64,000 nt of DNA. Origin: Leuctra nigra. Its lineage: Eukaryota > Arthropoda > Insecta > Plecoptera > Leuctridae. A model generated the notes under the pieces. It had not been told where the DNA came from. It did not search any database and saw nothing but the letters and a program-made list of their open reading frames with translations. Below are positions 24,490 through 38,400 of the stretch, in pieces; the stretch's first letter is position 1; every line of letters starts with the position of its first letter. Where the stretch lies: contig OW203764.1 in NCBI GenBank assembly GCA_934045905.1, positions 35,733,328-35,797,327 on the forward strand, in the 5' to 3' direction. The position numbers and the translations under genes are program-made.

Positions 24490-27334
24490 AACCTTCTCAC
24501 AAACACATTCGAGAGTAACTTTTCAAACTGTTCTCGAGTTTCATCTCAATGAAATGTTAGTGCAGTTCCGCTATTTTATAGTGTGGTGCCATTTGCGATA
24601 TTGTAACTAACAGCCCGCTTATGTTGTTCAGATAAAACCTCATAAAAGGAAATTTACTGAACTGGAACGATCTAAGCGGCCACATATTGCTGTCAATTGA
24701 ATACCTCTTATATTTATCTTTCCACACAACTCATACATATATATTGTGTGATATTTTATTCCACCACTATGCATTCACCTCATGCATGGAATGTTTACAT
24801 TAAAGGCGCAATGATATGATGTAGAGAGTAATTAAGACGGATGTATGAAACTATGGAGTGTAATATTAAAGGAAGGGTCATACTATATTGGGGATAACAA
24901 GTCGTGACCTATTTAAAGCGAACTTCCAAATCACACTGACGATTTGAACAATGGAAAACACGATACATTTAGTTTGGTTTCATTGAAGAGAGTTGAACCC
25001 AGTTCAATTACTGAGCTAGATGTTTTGTCATGCTAAATATCTACTCTACGTTAAATAGAGATTGCAATCTGCGTTCGCTCTGACGTGCAGTTCGTTGCAA
25101 GTCAGAAAGCTTCAATACTAAACGCTACGCCAATACTCATAGGAAATTTGAATATTTATACATTATGCGATGTATAAAGAGTTGAGATCAAAGTTAACTC
25201 AAGATCAGATAGCAAACTTACATGTTGTGTTTGCTATTCTCGAGATTCGGTTCATTTAGAGGCTTGTTTTGAACTACTTCATTTCGGGAAAGGTTCGTTC
25301 CCCAGCTATGTCCTTCGTCTCACCTTGGTTTGAATTATTAAACAGCCGTGAGCGTGAACGAGTAGCTCACCCACCTTCTGTATAGAGGAAAAAGAGCATG
25401 TATCATTGAACATGAAAGAAGCAGACTTTACACTTCGCTATGAAAACAGTCAATACTTGTAAGGGCATCATAATGGCACACGGCGCGATGTTTTGCCAAC
25501 AAAGTGGAAGAGGCTGCAGCTTACGGACTAGACGTTTTAGTATTCACATACGAAGCATGCGGCAGCAGCCGTTCTTTGAGAAAATGCTGCTACTAAAAGA
25601 ACCCCTACGCCATTCCTTTTACACAATGTGGGACTCGAGAAGGGGGCTTCGTTTGATATTAATTAAAGGTGATGTACTTGAATTTTGGAAAACGGAGAAA
25701 AAAAGTAAAATAAATTATTATTTAAGGTATGTGAAAACTTAAGCCCCTTATAACATTGCATTACAAACTGATTTATTACTCGAGTAAAAACTTTCTTTAA
25801 GTTTTATTACAGGTTGTTATTATCTTAAAGATTTATAAAAAAAATGTATTTCGCCGCAAGACGTGCCACGTGAAGGAAAGTAAAAGTGAAAACACAGCTA
25901 AAATAGTCCTGAGGGATGCGCTAGAGTGCGTGCCTGGTGCAGAAGTGTGGATCGTATGCGGCCGGGCTGGTCTGTCACCCACCGCAAGCGCCTCAGTTGG
26001 CTGCGGCCGATATCAAGTCCCACTCCCACTGGTGGCGAAGACTGCCCAATTCTGCGGCCTTAAAATAAAGCCGTCGTCAAAATCCTTTAGACCTGTTGTA
26101 GAAGGTGAATCACGTGATGAAAAGAAACACCAGTGGGAAACATTACTCAAGTGAGGATTTTTCTAAAGTGAGCACACGCACTCATGTTTGCAAAACGTGG
26201 CTTGCTTTGAATGGGATAGAAATCTCTGGTTTAGTTTATTTGCCCGTTTCGTAAAAGAATCAGAGATGTAGCAGTTCAAATACAAACACTAGAGCACTTT
26301 ATTGAATTTCAGTTTAAAGAAGCTAAGGTACGGTACTTTTCTACCTTTTTGATGGAGATGGAGAAATCTAAAAGTAAACGAACTCGTTTAATATTTATAC
26401 ATGTAAAAATTAACGTAAGATCAAAGATGAAAGTTCATATCCTACCTCTATATTTTAGTGAATAACCGTCAAGAATAAGCCACGGAACTAAACTAAACAT
26501 TTGCGGTCGAGTATGAACGTCTAAAACAAACTTTACTTAAACTTTCATCTTCGAAGAATTTTCTTTGAACCAATTTTCGTTCTTTTATGTTACGCGTCCA
26601 TCTTATACAATGGAATATAATCAGGGAGAAAGTTTCTGTATGACCGTTGGCTAACATCGCGAGTAGCCCGAGACTTTCCGGCCTCACTTTTACCCAATCG
26701 TGGGTCGAGGAAACGGAATCACATTCGCAGAACGTGAGCGAACAAATTCAAATAAAAAAGTTAGCTAGAATCCTCGGAGGCTCTCGATAATACGAAGATC
26801 AAATAAACCTATCTACGGAGAGAGCTGCAGACTCCTGGCAGATGTTTATCGATGCGCTAACGAAATATTTCTGTCATAAAGGTTATTAAATTCCTCTCTT
26901 AAGTTAAATGTATAGACATTTTAATATAACTAGTTTAATAATGTGTTGTGTAACATGCTTTATATCTCGTGCACCAAACACTTCCGTCAGAATGTAGAAT
27001 TTCATTGAAATTCGTTTTGATTGGTTATTTATATTAGGAAAGCTCGACAAAGAGCTTCAGAAATGTGCATTGTTCAGCTTCTTGTATGAGCTCTTATTTC
27101 TGTTTAATAGGAACAAAAACAATTAATTATAATCTTGTTTTGTATTATTAAGCACATGATAATAATACGTGAACTGAGGTCAATGAACTGAGGTTGTTGG
27201 CGAACACAGAGGTACGGGGAGAAGGGTGAGTACATAAATTAACAGCTAATACGCGTTTGATGATGGGAAGAAATTATGTCCATGATATCATCGAAATTAA
27301 TAAAGAAAACAATATTTAGTAAAAAATACTACAT
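24490..27334. other. No recognisable gene
   Basis: Short frames at 25440-25742 and 25870-26154 lack recognisable domains; the second has no ATG. A modestly GC-rich patch lies at 25930-26070. Confidence 0.45.
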
Positions 27335-27635
27335 TTGGTGGCAGATGTAGGTATATTCTGAAATACTATTTGAGAATAAATTAACGTGGCTCGCTCACTA
27401 CGGAAAGCTGTTAGAAACAGGTTTGTGAAATAAGAACGCACAACAAACATGGGCTTTGAACCTATATCCTTCGATCAACAGACCCAATGCTTTTCCATAC
27501 AGTGGGCAAGTTGGATAACCTGAATGGCCTAAAGGACATAGGATTGAATCTCCATCAGGATATTCGTATATATTCACTAACCAGTTTCAGTTTACAGAGG
27601 AAAATACTTTTACAATTGGTGGCAGATGTAGGTAT
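27335..27635. repeat. 20-bp direct repeats flanking a ~260-bp segment
   Basis: TTGGTGGCAGATGTAGGTAT occurs at 27335-27354 and exactly again at 27616-27635. The intervening segment contains tRNA-promoter-like text on the minus strand (GGTTCAAAGCC as a B-box). This may be a SINE insertion with a long target duplication, or two copies of a TGG-initial primer-binding-site-like motif from decayed LTR elements. Confidence 0.35.
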
Positions 27636-28175
27636 TTATTTTAAATGCTTATAAATATGCGAAAACGACAACGTCAGTATGTGCTTCCATTGAATAAGAT
27701 AATAAATTTAGATTATCGTCGGAGATTTGTCAACATCTTCTTAAGAAGAGAATACTTCTACGACTACATTGTTCCCACCTTCCATCCTACCGCTTCTCAC
27801 TCCCGATCATCATCGGTATTTGTCCGTCTCCATTTGCCTACTTACGTGATATGACGTCAAACACCACTAAAATAAAAATATAATGCGATATCGACCAATA
27901 CCTTTAAGTACAAAAACTTAATACTAAATTTGAACCACCGGATAGTAATTGACTATGACCAATAAACATTGACTTTGAACTTTGTTGAACGCTGATCCCG
28001 TTTAAAGAAATATGTAATATACCTTGCCACTGCCTATGACGACAAGTGGTGTGAATCCAATGACTTAAAAAACTACTTTACATTGTCATTGTGTGAATCA
28101 TGTCGCAAAGTTCTCTGTGCAGATTACAGATTCGGGAAAGCGCTCTTAAAAAGAACGTTCTACTTTAACAGCTGA
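27636..28175. other. No recognisable gene; possible SINE/LINE-tail remnant
   Basis: Around 27774-27880 CCCACCTTCCATCC, ATCATCATC and GACGTCAAACACCACTAAAA resemble the body and 3' tail of the SINE at 58187-58985. No complete element can be delimited. Confidence 0.35.
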
Positions 28176-30581
28176 TTAGCCGTAATTCACACAATCTCTC
28201 TGAAGATTCATTTGATATGAGTGATTGTTTATTATACCGGGTGGCGCAAAAAAAAATCCCCCTGATTGAGAGGTCACTATATCAAAACTATTATAGATAG
28301 GATTCTGAAATTTGTACACATATTAGAAAACATACCAAAATTTAATATGTGCAAGTTTCAAAAGCATTACTATTGTAGGAAAAAAGTTACAGCTGTTCAA
28401 ATTTGGTTGTCAAAAAATTGATTAAACCGAGCTCAAATAGCGCGCGTCGAGAAAACTTCCTATGGCCGGGACGCTGTTTCTTCAAAACTACGTACGATGT
28501 CAAGCTGAAAATTTCAAATTATATTCAAAATAGATTAAGATCGAATGTGTAAAAATTTCAATCAACTTGAATGAAAGAAACGAAAATTATGGAATCTTGA
28601 AGTTGAGCTTGAAAACAGAATAGTGGGAAAAGAATCACATTTATAACGTGTGTAATAAAAGTTTAGAAATAATCTTCGTTTTCTGATTTTACGCTCAACT
28701 TCAAGATACCATAATTTTCGTTCCATTCATTCAAATTGACTGAATTTTTTACACAATCAATCTTAATTTATGTTCAATATAATTTGAAATTTTAAGCTTG
28801 ATATAGTAAGTAGTTTTGAAGAAACAGCGTCCCGGCCATTGGACATTTTCTCGACGCGCGCTGTTTGAGCTCCGTTTAATCAATTTTTTGACAACCAAAT
28901 TTGATCGTCTGTAACTTTTTTCCTACAATAGTAATGATTTTGAAACTTGCACATATTACATTTTGGTATGTTTTCTAATATGTGTACAAATTTTAGAATC
29001 CTATCTATAATAGTTTCGATATAGTGACCTCTCAATCAGGGGGATTTTTTTTTGCGCCACCCGGTATGTCTAGTATTTTCTTTGCGTTGTGGTCACTCCA
29101 TTATGATGACAGCTTGACCACTCTAAGAGAAATGATTCAATGAATGATTCTGGAACAGTGGATTATTGTTTAAGCAATTTGAATATTATTGATGTTCTCT
29201 ACAAACACAATGTTGCAATAAAAGCTCGTTTACATGTGGCAACTACGCTTTGATATGTCGTACATCGATGCCTTAAATGTAAAAACAGGTGACGTGTACT
29301 TTTTTCATTATTGACATTTTACAGCAAAAAATGTAATGACATCATTTGATATTGTTGTACCATCTTGGTTTGTACAGACCAAATATATTCCTCTAAGTCA
29401 TGGTTTTCGACATATGAACACAGTAAGGTGAACATGAAAAACACATGACAAACTCACGTATCTAACTATTTGCCCCACAGATGAGCTTAACTATTGAAGC
29501 AACCGATTACATTCGTCCAATTTGAGGTAAATTTAACTCAGAAAAGGTATAGTTAAATTTATTTCAATATGTACGATTAACTGGTTCAAAAACTGCTTTT
29601 TGCTTGCTGAACAACTACACAAAGTAAAGTGCATATTCGTGATATTGCGGTGAAGACATCAACATGAGAATGTCGAAGTGTCACTGATTTGTTGAACTTG
29701 TAAAAGTCTGCTTCGTGCAGCGCAAGCAAATGGAAACGGAAAACAAAACAACATGAGAGTTAATCCTTTGTCCCCAACAGTGTCATGGATTCCAGTAGTG
29801 AGAAGGAAACCTGGAACCGGCATGGTCGCCCACTCCTGTCGCACGATACCTAGAGGGCCGACAAAAGTGGATTCTAGGAGGCGTATATGAGATTTTAATT
29901 TCAGGGCAAATATTGTACGAAGGTGTCAGCTGAGGTCGATATTTAGCGAAATCAACCCATTTTGGAAAGTCAAAAAAATATCCGGGACGATCCAAACTGG
30001 TCAAAGACGATTCACATAAAAAATCGGAACTAAATAACCGTTAAACATAGCGAGCTGAAACTTGGCATGAATAATCATAATACATATACCTATGAAGTAC
30101 TGAAGCCCTTTTTCGGTATTTTAATTGCAAATTTTCTAAAATAAAGTTGGTATGTACCGGAAATTTCGCCATGAAAACCAAAACCATGACTTAGAGGAAT
30201 ATATTTGGTCTGTACAAACCAAGATGGTACAACAATATCAAATGATGTCATTACATTTTTAGCTGTAAAAGGTCAATAATGAAAAAAGTACACGTCACCT
30301 GTTTTTACATTTAAGGCATCGATGTACGACATATCAAAGCGTAGTTGCCACATGTAAACGAGCTTTTATTGCAACATTGTGTTTGTAGAGAACATCAATA
30401 ATATTCAAATTGCTTAAACAGTAATCCACTGTTCCAGAATCATTCATTGAATCATTTCTCTTAGAGTGGACAAGCTGTCATCATAATGGAGTGACCACAA
30501 CGCAAAGAAAATACTAGACATATAATAAACTATCACTCATATCAAATGAATCTTCAGAGAGATTGTGTGAATTACGGCTAA
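28176..30581. mobile_element. Long inverted-repeat element with a ~772-bp centre
   Basis: The arms are near-perfect inverted copies of about 402 bp: left 28176-28236 plus 29067-29407, right 30180-30581. They end TTAGCCGTAATTCACAC and its complement; the edges are compatible with a TA target. The centre (29408-30179) has only short frames. The left arm is split by the mariner-like palindrome at 28237-29064. This could be a foldback transposon or an inverted duplication; both outer edges are sharp. Confidence 0.75.
28237..29064. mobile_element. mariner-like palindromic MITE inserted in the left arm
   Basis: 828 bp beginning CCGGGTGGCGCAAAAAA and ending in its complement, flanked by TA on both sides. 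The whole element is close to a giant palindrome: two arms of about 370 bp around a central loop near 28610-28690. The intact right arm of the surrounding inverted repeat reads through this point with a single TA, so it preserves the pre-insertion site and shows a TA duplication, as for Tc1/mariner elements. No transposase is encoded. Confidence 0.85.
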
Positions 30582-30603
30582 GTCATGGCTCGTTGTCTTT
30601 TAA

Positions 30604-30860
30604 TCGAGCGAGCGCTGCTACGGGACTCTTATGGCTCTTTCTATGTGTGTGCGCTGCCCAGGCAAAAACTGACCTATTTCAAATTTTATAAAATTTTCAG
30701 CCAAATACAAATACTATTTTTCGATAGGTCGAAATGTTTCGATGAAGTTAAAATTTTGCATGGTGATCAAAACCAACATTATCTCATAGTATACACATTT
30801 TCAGCCTAATCGATCAAGTATTTACAAATTCGTTCCATTTTAAACGTTTTGAAATAGCTG
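30604..30860 (+). mobile_element. Helentron-like copy, 3' truncated
   Basis: Starts TCGAGCGAGCGCTGCTACGG and runs through family interior text (ACTCTTATGG, TGGTGATCAAAACC, CGATCAAGTATTTACA). The family 3' hairpin and CTAG are missing. Confidence 0.5.
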
Positions 30861-30949
30861 TCAAAGGGACATATCGAAAAGAACCTATTTCACGGCGCAT
30901 GGCTCTATTGCTTAATATTTCCAGACTGTAGATAGATTGGAAAGTATAA

Positions 30950-31005
30950 ATAGAGAAAACAAACAGAGAAAGTGCCATAAGAGTGCCAAACACCATGAAG
31001 TTGTT
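30950..31005 (-). mobile_element. Inverted Helentron-like 5' fragment
   Basis: CAGAGAAAGTGCCATAAGAG is the reverse complement of the 5' subterminal text of the family, facing the copy that begins at 30604. Confidence 0.4.
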
Positions 31006-31984
31006 ACCCTTTTGTTCCTAAAAAAATCTCAGAATTGCACTAGAGTTCAACCAACTCTACCTATAGTGTAGTGCATTACAAAGTTGAATGGCATATTAAA
31101 AGATCAGACATCGAAGCTCTTGGCTTATATCTTGTTCGCCACATTGTTAGTCGTTGTTCTCAGCTATAACAAGGGGCAGCCATTGTGCGCAGATTTCCAC
31201 GGTCTGCGCGTTAAGCTTTTGTGCATTATGATATTAATTCCTACTCAGCCGAAGATCTCAATATAATTGGCTATAATATGAAGTGAAGACATATAATCTT
31301 CGACTTCAGATCGTTTGTTCTTTGTTCTTTTGTTTAAACAAAAGACTTGAAAGCTGGGAGATATACAGATAAGTTGCAACAATTGGTCGATGATAATGTT
31401 GAACCGTTCACTACACCGCGTATCTAGAGGATTTGGGAGTCACTTTCATTAGTTATCCATAAACGAAGCAGTACAATGTCGGAACAATATAATGTACCCT
31501 TGATCACTAACTAAAAACTCTCACTGAACGTTGACCAGCAAGACCTTATCATTTATACCTATTGTGATGAAGAAGCAAATTGTTTACTTGTGTTGAATCG
31601 TTTTATAAATTGTATGTTATGCTAAATAAATATTTTTATAGTTGACTTCCAAAAATACTTACGGTTTGATCTAATTGCTTGATCAAGCATACATAATCAA
31701 ATTATTATAAAACGTATTATAATGCTGTCTAATCAGAAGAAGTAATTATAATACAAATGTTATTTCATATTTCATGTGTTTTTGCTCATGTTGCGTTGCA
31801 TATCAAGAACCCGATTAAGAATCTTGAGTAAAGCTCACGGCATCTGAGCTAAGAGTGTGACGCTGAGAAAAGGATGCAACAAGTAATAACGACTGACACT
31901 CGCAAACTAACATTTCATTAGCATTGAATAGGAAATCTCATCGAGCTAGTTTAGTCGACACATCTAGGTCAGTCTGTGGAGGAT
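31006..31984. other. No recognisable gene
   Basis: Only 60-codon frames. No repeat ends seen. Confidence 0.5.
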
Positions 31985-32140
31985 TATGAGACGATTGAAA
32001 CCGATGACGATGTTAATGGGAAGGACGGAAGGTGGGAAGGTGGGTCGTCACTCTTGACTGAAGGACACCACGAAATATTCTCATCTCGCGGGAATCGAAT
32101 CACTAAGGCTTGCGAGTTCCCGCCTGAGCTGACTTGATCA
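31985..32140 (-). mobile_element. tRNA-derived SINE, partial copy
   Basis: On the minus strand the head reads CAAGTCAGCTCAGGCGGGAA (A-box-like) followed about 35 bp later by GTGATTCGATTCCC (B-box-like), then CACCTTCCCACCTTCC and a short ATCGTCATCGG tail. The same order occurs at 58187-58381. No cloverleaf for a functional tRNA can be drawn. Confidence 0.5.
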
Positions 32141-32538
32141 ATCACAGGAATAATGACAGTGTAGAATGTTGTAGTTGGAATGGAGAACCCAATAAATATA
32201 TGAATATATAGGTACCAACACCACCTATCAAATAGAAATGTGTCGACGAGCCGTGCCGTCACGAAATGTTTAATAATGCCTGTAAAAGATTTCTTTTTCA
32301 TGTTGTTGATTTACACGGAACGCTTTCCGACTACCTCATTCATTTTAAATGTATGAAAATAATTTGAATCTCGTGGAAAATTAATATATTTTGTTCCTCT
32401 TCTTTCACGCTGCTTACTAGTGAGTGAGAACAGGAAAATGGGAAATATGGTTTCCTCAGTTGTAGCCCTGAAATTTGAATACTTACTCTGTAACGATTAG
32501 TGTATTTTCAAAGTTATCTTTATTATACGCATAAATCT
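32141..32538. other. No recognisable gene
   Basis: AT-rich spacer between the SINE fragment and the CT tract. Confidence 0.5.
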
Positions 32539-35484
<2,946 letters not shown>

Positions 35485-35770
35485 CTAGTGGAGCGGTCGC
35501 TCCACACAGCCAAGTCGTACCGTACACTCACAGTCACTCTACATATACCGTAAATGCCTATATAAACTGAGGAGCAGACCAACTACTTTTACTGTAAGCA
35601 ACAACATAGCATTTTCAGCCTACTGGATCTCAACTATGAAAAATCTCTCATTGTTGTGAAATGTCTTAATTTTGAGCTATGGCCCACCTGACAACATATA
35701 CATCACGCGACAACAACCAGTCATGCCGTTTACGACCTAGAGGGCAGTGAAAATCGTGAAATTACACCGC

Positions 35771-35804
35771 TTTCTTCTTCTTCTTCTTCTTCTTCTTCTT
35801 CTTC
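35771..35804. repeat. (TTC)n tract, copy 2
   Basis: About 11 TTC units, against about 8 in copy 1. Confidence 0.9.
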
Positions 35805-35931
35805 AGATGATATCAGAAAAGGTCGCTGTCACCGCCACAGCCTAAACGGCTGAACCGATCAACCTGAAATTTTTACCACATATGCACTTTTGGCGTCTGA
35901 TGATACCTTGCCTCTTGTGATTTTTTGTGCC

Positions 35932-37145
35932 GCCATTTTTAAACCGGAAGTGACGTCATATATGAAAAACGGCTGGACCGATTAGAACGAAATTAGCGCC
36001 ATTCGATTTAGATGGTCATCTATATGAAGTATGTTACTTAAAAATATAATTTTCTTATATTCTAAACCGGAAGTGACGTCATAAATTTGCAATATTTAGC
36101 TTATTTCATCAAATTATACTTTAAATACACATATCATTATCTTACATTGTAACAAAGACAATAAAAAATTATAATTTCAATACACAGTGTTCTCGGCCGC
36201 CATTCCTGAAACCGGAAGTGACGTCATACATCGAAAACGCTTGTACCGATTGCCACTGAACAAGCTCCTGTATATTCATTTTGCAATCTATTTGAAAAAT
36301 CAATTGGGATAAATGAATATACAAATTAACGGTACCGGAAATGGCGGCAGGAACCACTAAATGAAACCGGAAGTGACGTCATATATTGAAAACGGCATGA
36401 GCGATTTGACGGAAATTAGCGCTATTGAATTCAGAAGGTCATTCATGAAGTATCAACTAGATAAAACTTAATTGTTTTCTTATTACCTATACCGGAAATG
36501 ACGTCATAAAAATGCTAAATGACGTCATTAATATTCTAAAGGACACTAAATTCACCACTTTATACTTTTAAATAGATATTTAGTAAACATACATTGTAAA
36601 TAATTATAAATTCAAGGTTGCAGTGCTCTCGGCCGCCATTTTTTAAAACCGGAAGTGACGTCATATAACGAAAACGGCTGTACCGATTGCAACTAAATTT
36701 TGGAATTGTGTAGGACTTATAATTATGAATTCAATACGACATTAATTTCGGCCGCCATTGTCAAAACCGGAAGTGACGTCATATATCGAAAACGGATGTA
36801 CCGATTGCAACCAAATTTTAGAATTATGTCGGACTAATATAATTATGAAATAAAGACGACATTATTTTCGGCCGCCATTGTCAAAACCGGAAGTGACGTC
36901 ATATATCGAAAACGGCTGTACCAATTGCAACCAAATTTTGGAAATGTGTAGGACTAATAATTATGAATTAAAGACGACATTATTTTCGGCCGCCATTGTT
37001 AAAACCGAAGTGACGTCATTATCGAAAGCGGCTGTACCGATTGCAACCAAATTTTGGAAATAGTATGACTAATAATTATGAATTCAAGACGACATTAATT
37101 TCGGCCGCCATTTCAAAACCGGAAGGGACGTTATAATATATCGAA
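35932..37145 (+). repeat. Array of YY1-like/ETS/CRE motif modules, copy 2
   Basis: Ten sites match or nearly match CCGGAAGTGACGTCA, at about 35944, 36067, 36212, 36367, 36492, 36649, 36767, 36887, 37005 and 37119. The later ones are spaced 112-120 bp. Most carry GGCCGCCATT about 10-15 bp upstream. Site 9 has lost one G of the ETS core and site 10 has a damaged CRE. The 62-codon frame here only translates the repeat. Confidence 0.85.
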
Positions 37146-37273
37146 AACTGCTGGACCGATTGTAATTTCTTAGTACCTATCCTAATCGGTTGAGGCGTAT
37201 TTTTTTAAAGAAATTAGTCCTTGCTCGGACATGTGCTACAAGCTGTATGAATAAACTAACAAAAGAAGTGATA

Positions 37274-37480
37274 TCCCAGAAAAAAACACTCCGTGTAAAA
37301 AAGGCAGCCAAGTCTCTTTACTTAAAAAAAAATCAACACCGAAAAGGAGTGATATCAAAAAAGGAGCCAAGTCAATGACATTTCCAAATATTTAATCGTA
37401 TCTTTGAAATAGAAGTATAAACACCGAGAAATACTTTACAAAAGGACTTGGCGCATCGTTTTTTTAAAGACATTTTTCTA
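37274..37480 (+). repeat. Internal inverted-repeat arm, copy 2
   Basis: Begins TCCCAGAAAAAAACACTCC and is complementary to 38194-38400. Confidence 0.85.
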
Positions 37481-37803
37481 TTCATAAGCATATGCCATTT
37501 ATATTTAACCGTAATTTAGAATTTTTAGAATAATAGGGACACAACTTTCAATTACATATTATACCTACATACCTACTGTAAAATATTTTCTATTTGAATA
37601 TGTACGCGATGAAACTTGTTGCCTATATTTGTAATAAATATACAATAGTTATCTTCATATTATTGTTTCGTGGTCAACATAATTAAGTCTCATGCGTTAC
37701 ACCTTCTCACAAAGAAATACATTTCTATTAATCCACATTTTATAACAATACATTTCACAAAGTACACAGTGAAGTCACATTGAACAACTATTAAAACCAT
37801 AAT

Positions 37804-37862
37804 AATATATACCATATAATGGTATAATATATACCATATAATGGTATAATATATACCATAAT
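37804..37862. repeat. 22-bp tandem repeat, ~2.7 units
   Basis: AT-rich units containing ATATACC and GGTAT in inverted orientation, so each unit can form a hairpin. Absent from the matching position of composite copy 1. Confidence 0.85.
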
Positions 37863-38193
37863 AATATACTTCCATAATATAATAGTGTTCTATAAATAGT
37901 TAGTAATTATTTGACAACTTTTCATGATTTCCCTCAGTCATGATCAAATTATGAAAATATATCCTTCTAATATCACCATATTAACAGTGCTATAAGAATA
38001 TATATGAGCCCACTTCCTTGTTATTTAATTCTACCTCCCTTATTATTACTTCTATTACAGCATGACATCTTTCTTCTATCGCCATTACAAAATTATAAAA
38101 TAGCCATTACCAAAAGTAGCTTGATTCATAGATCCTGGCTCAAATAAAAAGAGGAATATGTACCTACTTGTTAATAATCTTTCCACTTTTAGG

Positions 38194-38400
38194 ATAGAAT
38201 GATGTCTTTAAAAAAACGATGCGCCAAGTCCTTTTGTAAAGTATTTCTCGGTGTTTATACTTCTATTTCAAAGATACGATTAAATATTTGGAAATGTCAT
38301 TGACTTGGCTCCTTTTTTGATATCACTCCTTTTCGGTGTTGATTTTTTTTTAAGTAAAGAGACTTGGCTGCCTTTTTTACACGGAGTGTTTTTTTCTGGG
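38194..38400 (-). repeat. Terminal inverted-repeat arm, copy 2
   Basis: Reverse complement of 37274-37480; its outer end is the right boundary of the composite repeat. Confidence 0.85.

Larger units (their letters stand above)
35485..38400. mobile_element. Composite mobile repeat, copy 2 (motif-array element)
   Basis: Collinear with 11014-14709 end to end but without the nested Helentron-like element. Starts TCTAGTGGAGCGGTCGCTCC; ends TTTTTTTCTGGG. It carries a longer (TTC)n tract, ten motif modules, and inverted arms at 37274-37480 and 38194-38400. A local 22-bp tandem expansion at 37804-37862 is absent from copy 1. Unrelated flanks at both ends indicate dispersal rather than a large segmental duplication. 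Confidence 0.75.

Noticed and set aside
28237..29064. CRISPR-like or virus-derived palindrome
   Set aside because: No direct repeats with spacers and no viral coding; TA duplication and terminal repeats show a mariner-like element.
36878..37063. Repeated open frames across both motif arrays (also 12132-12462)
   Set aside because: The ~118-bp module is not a multiple of three and the frames merely translate the repeat; apparent cysteine motifs have no independent support.
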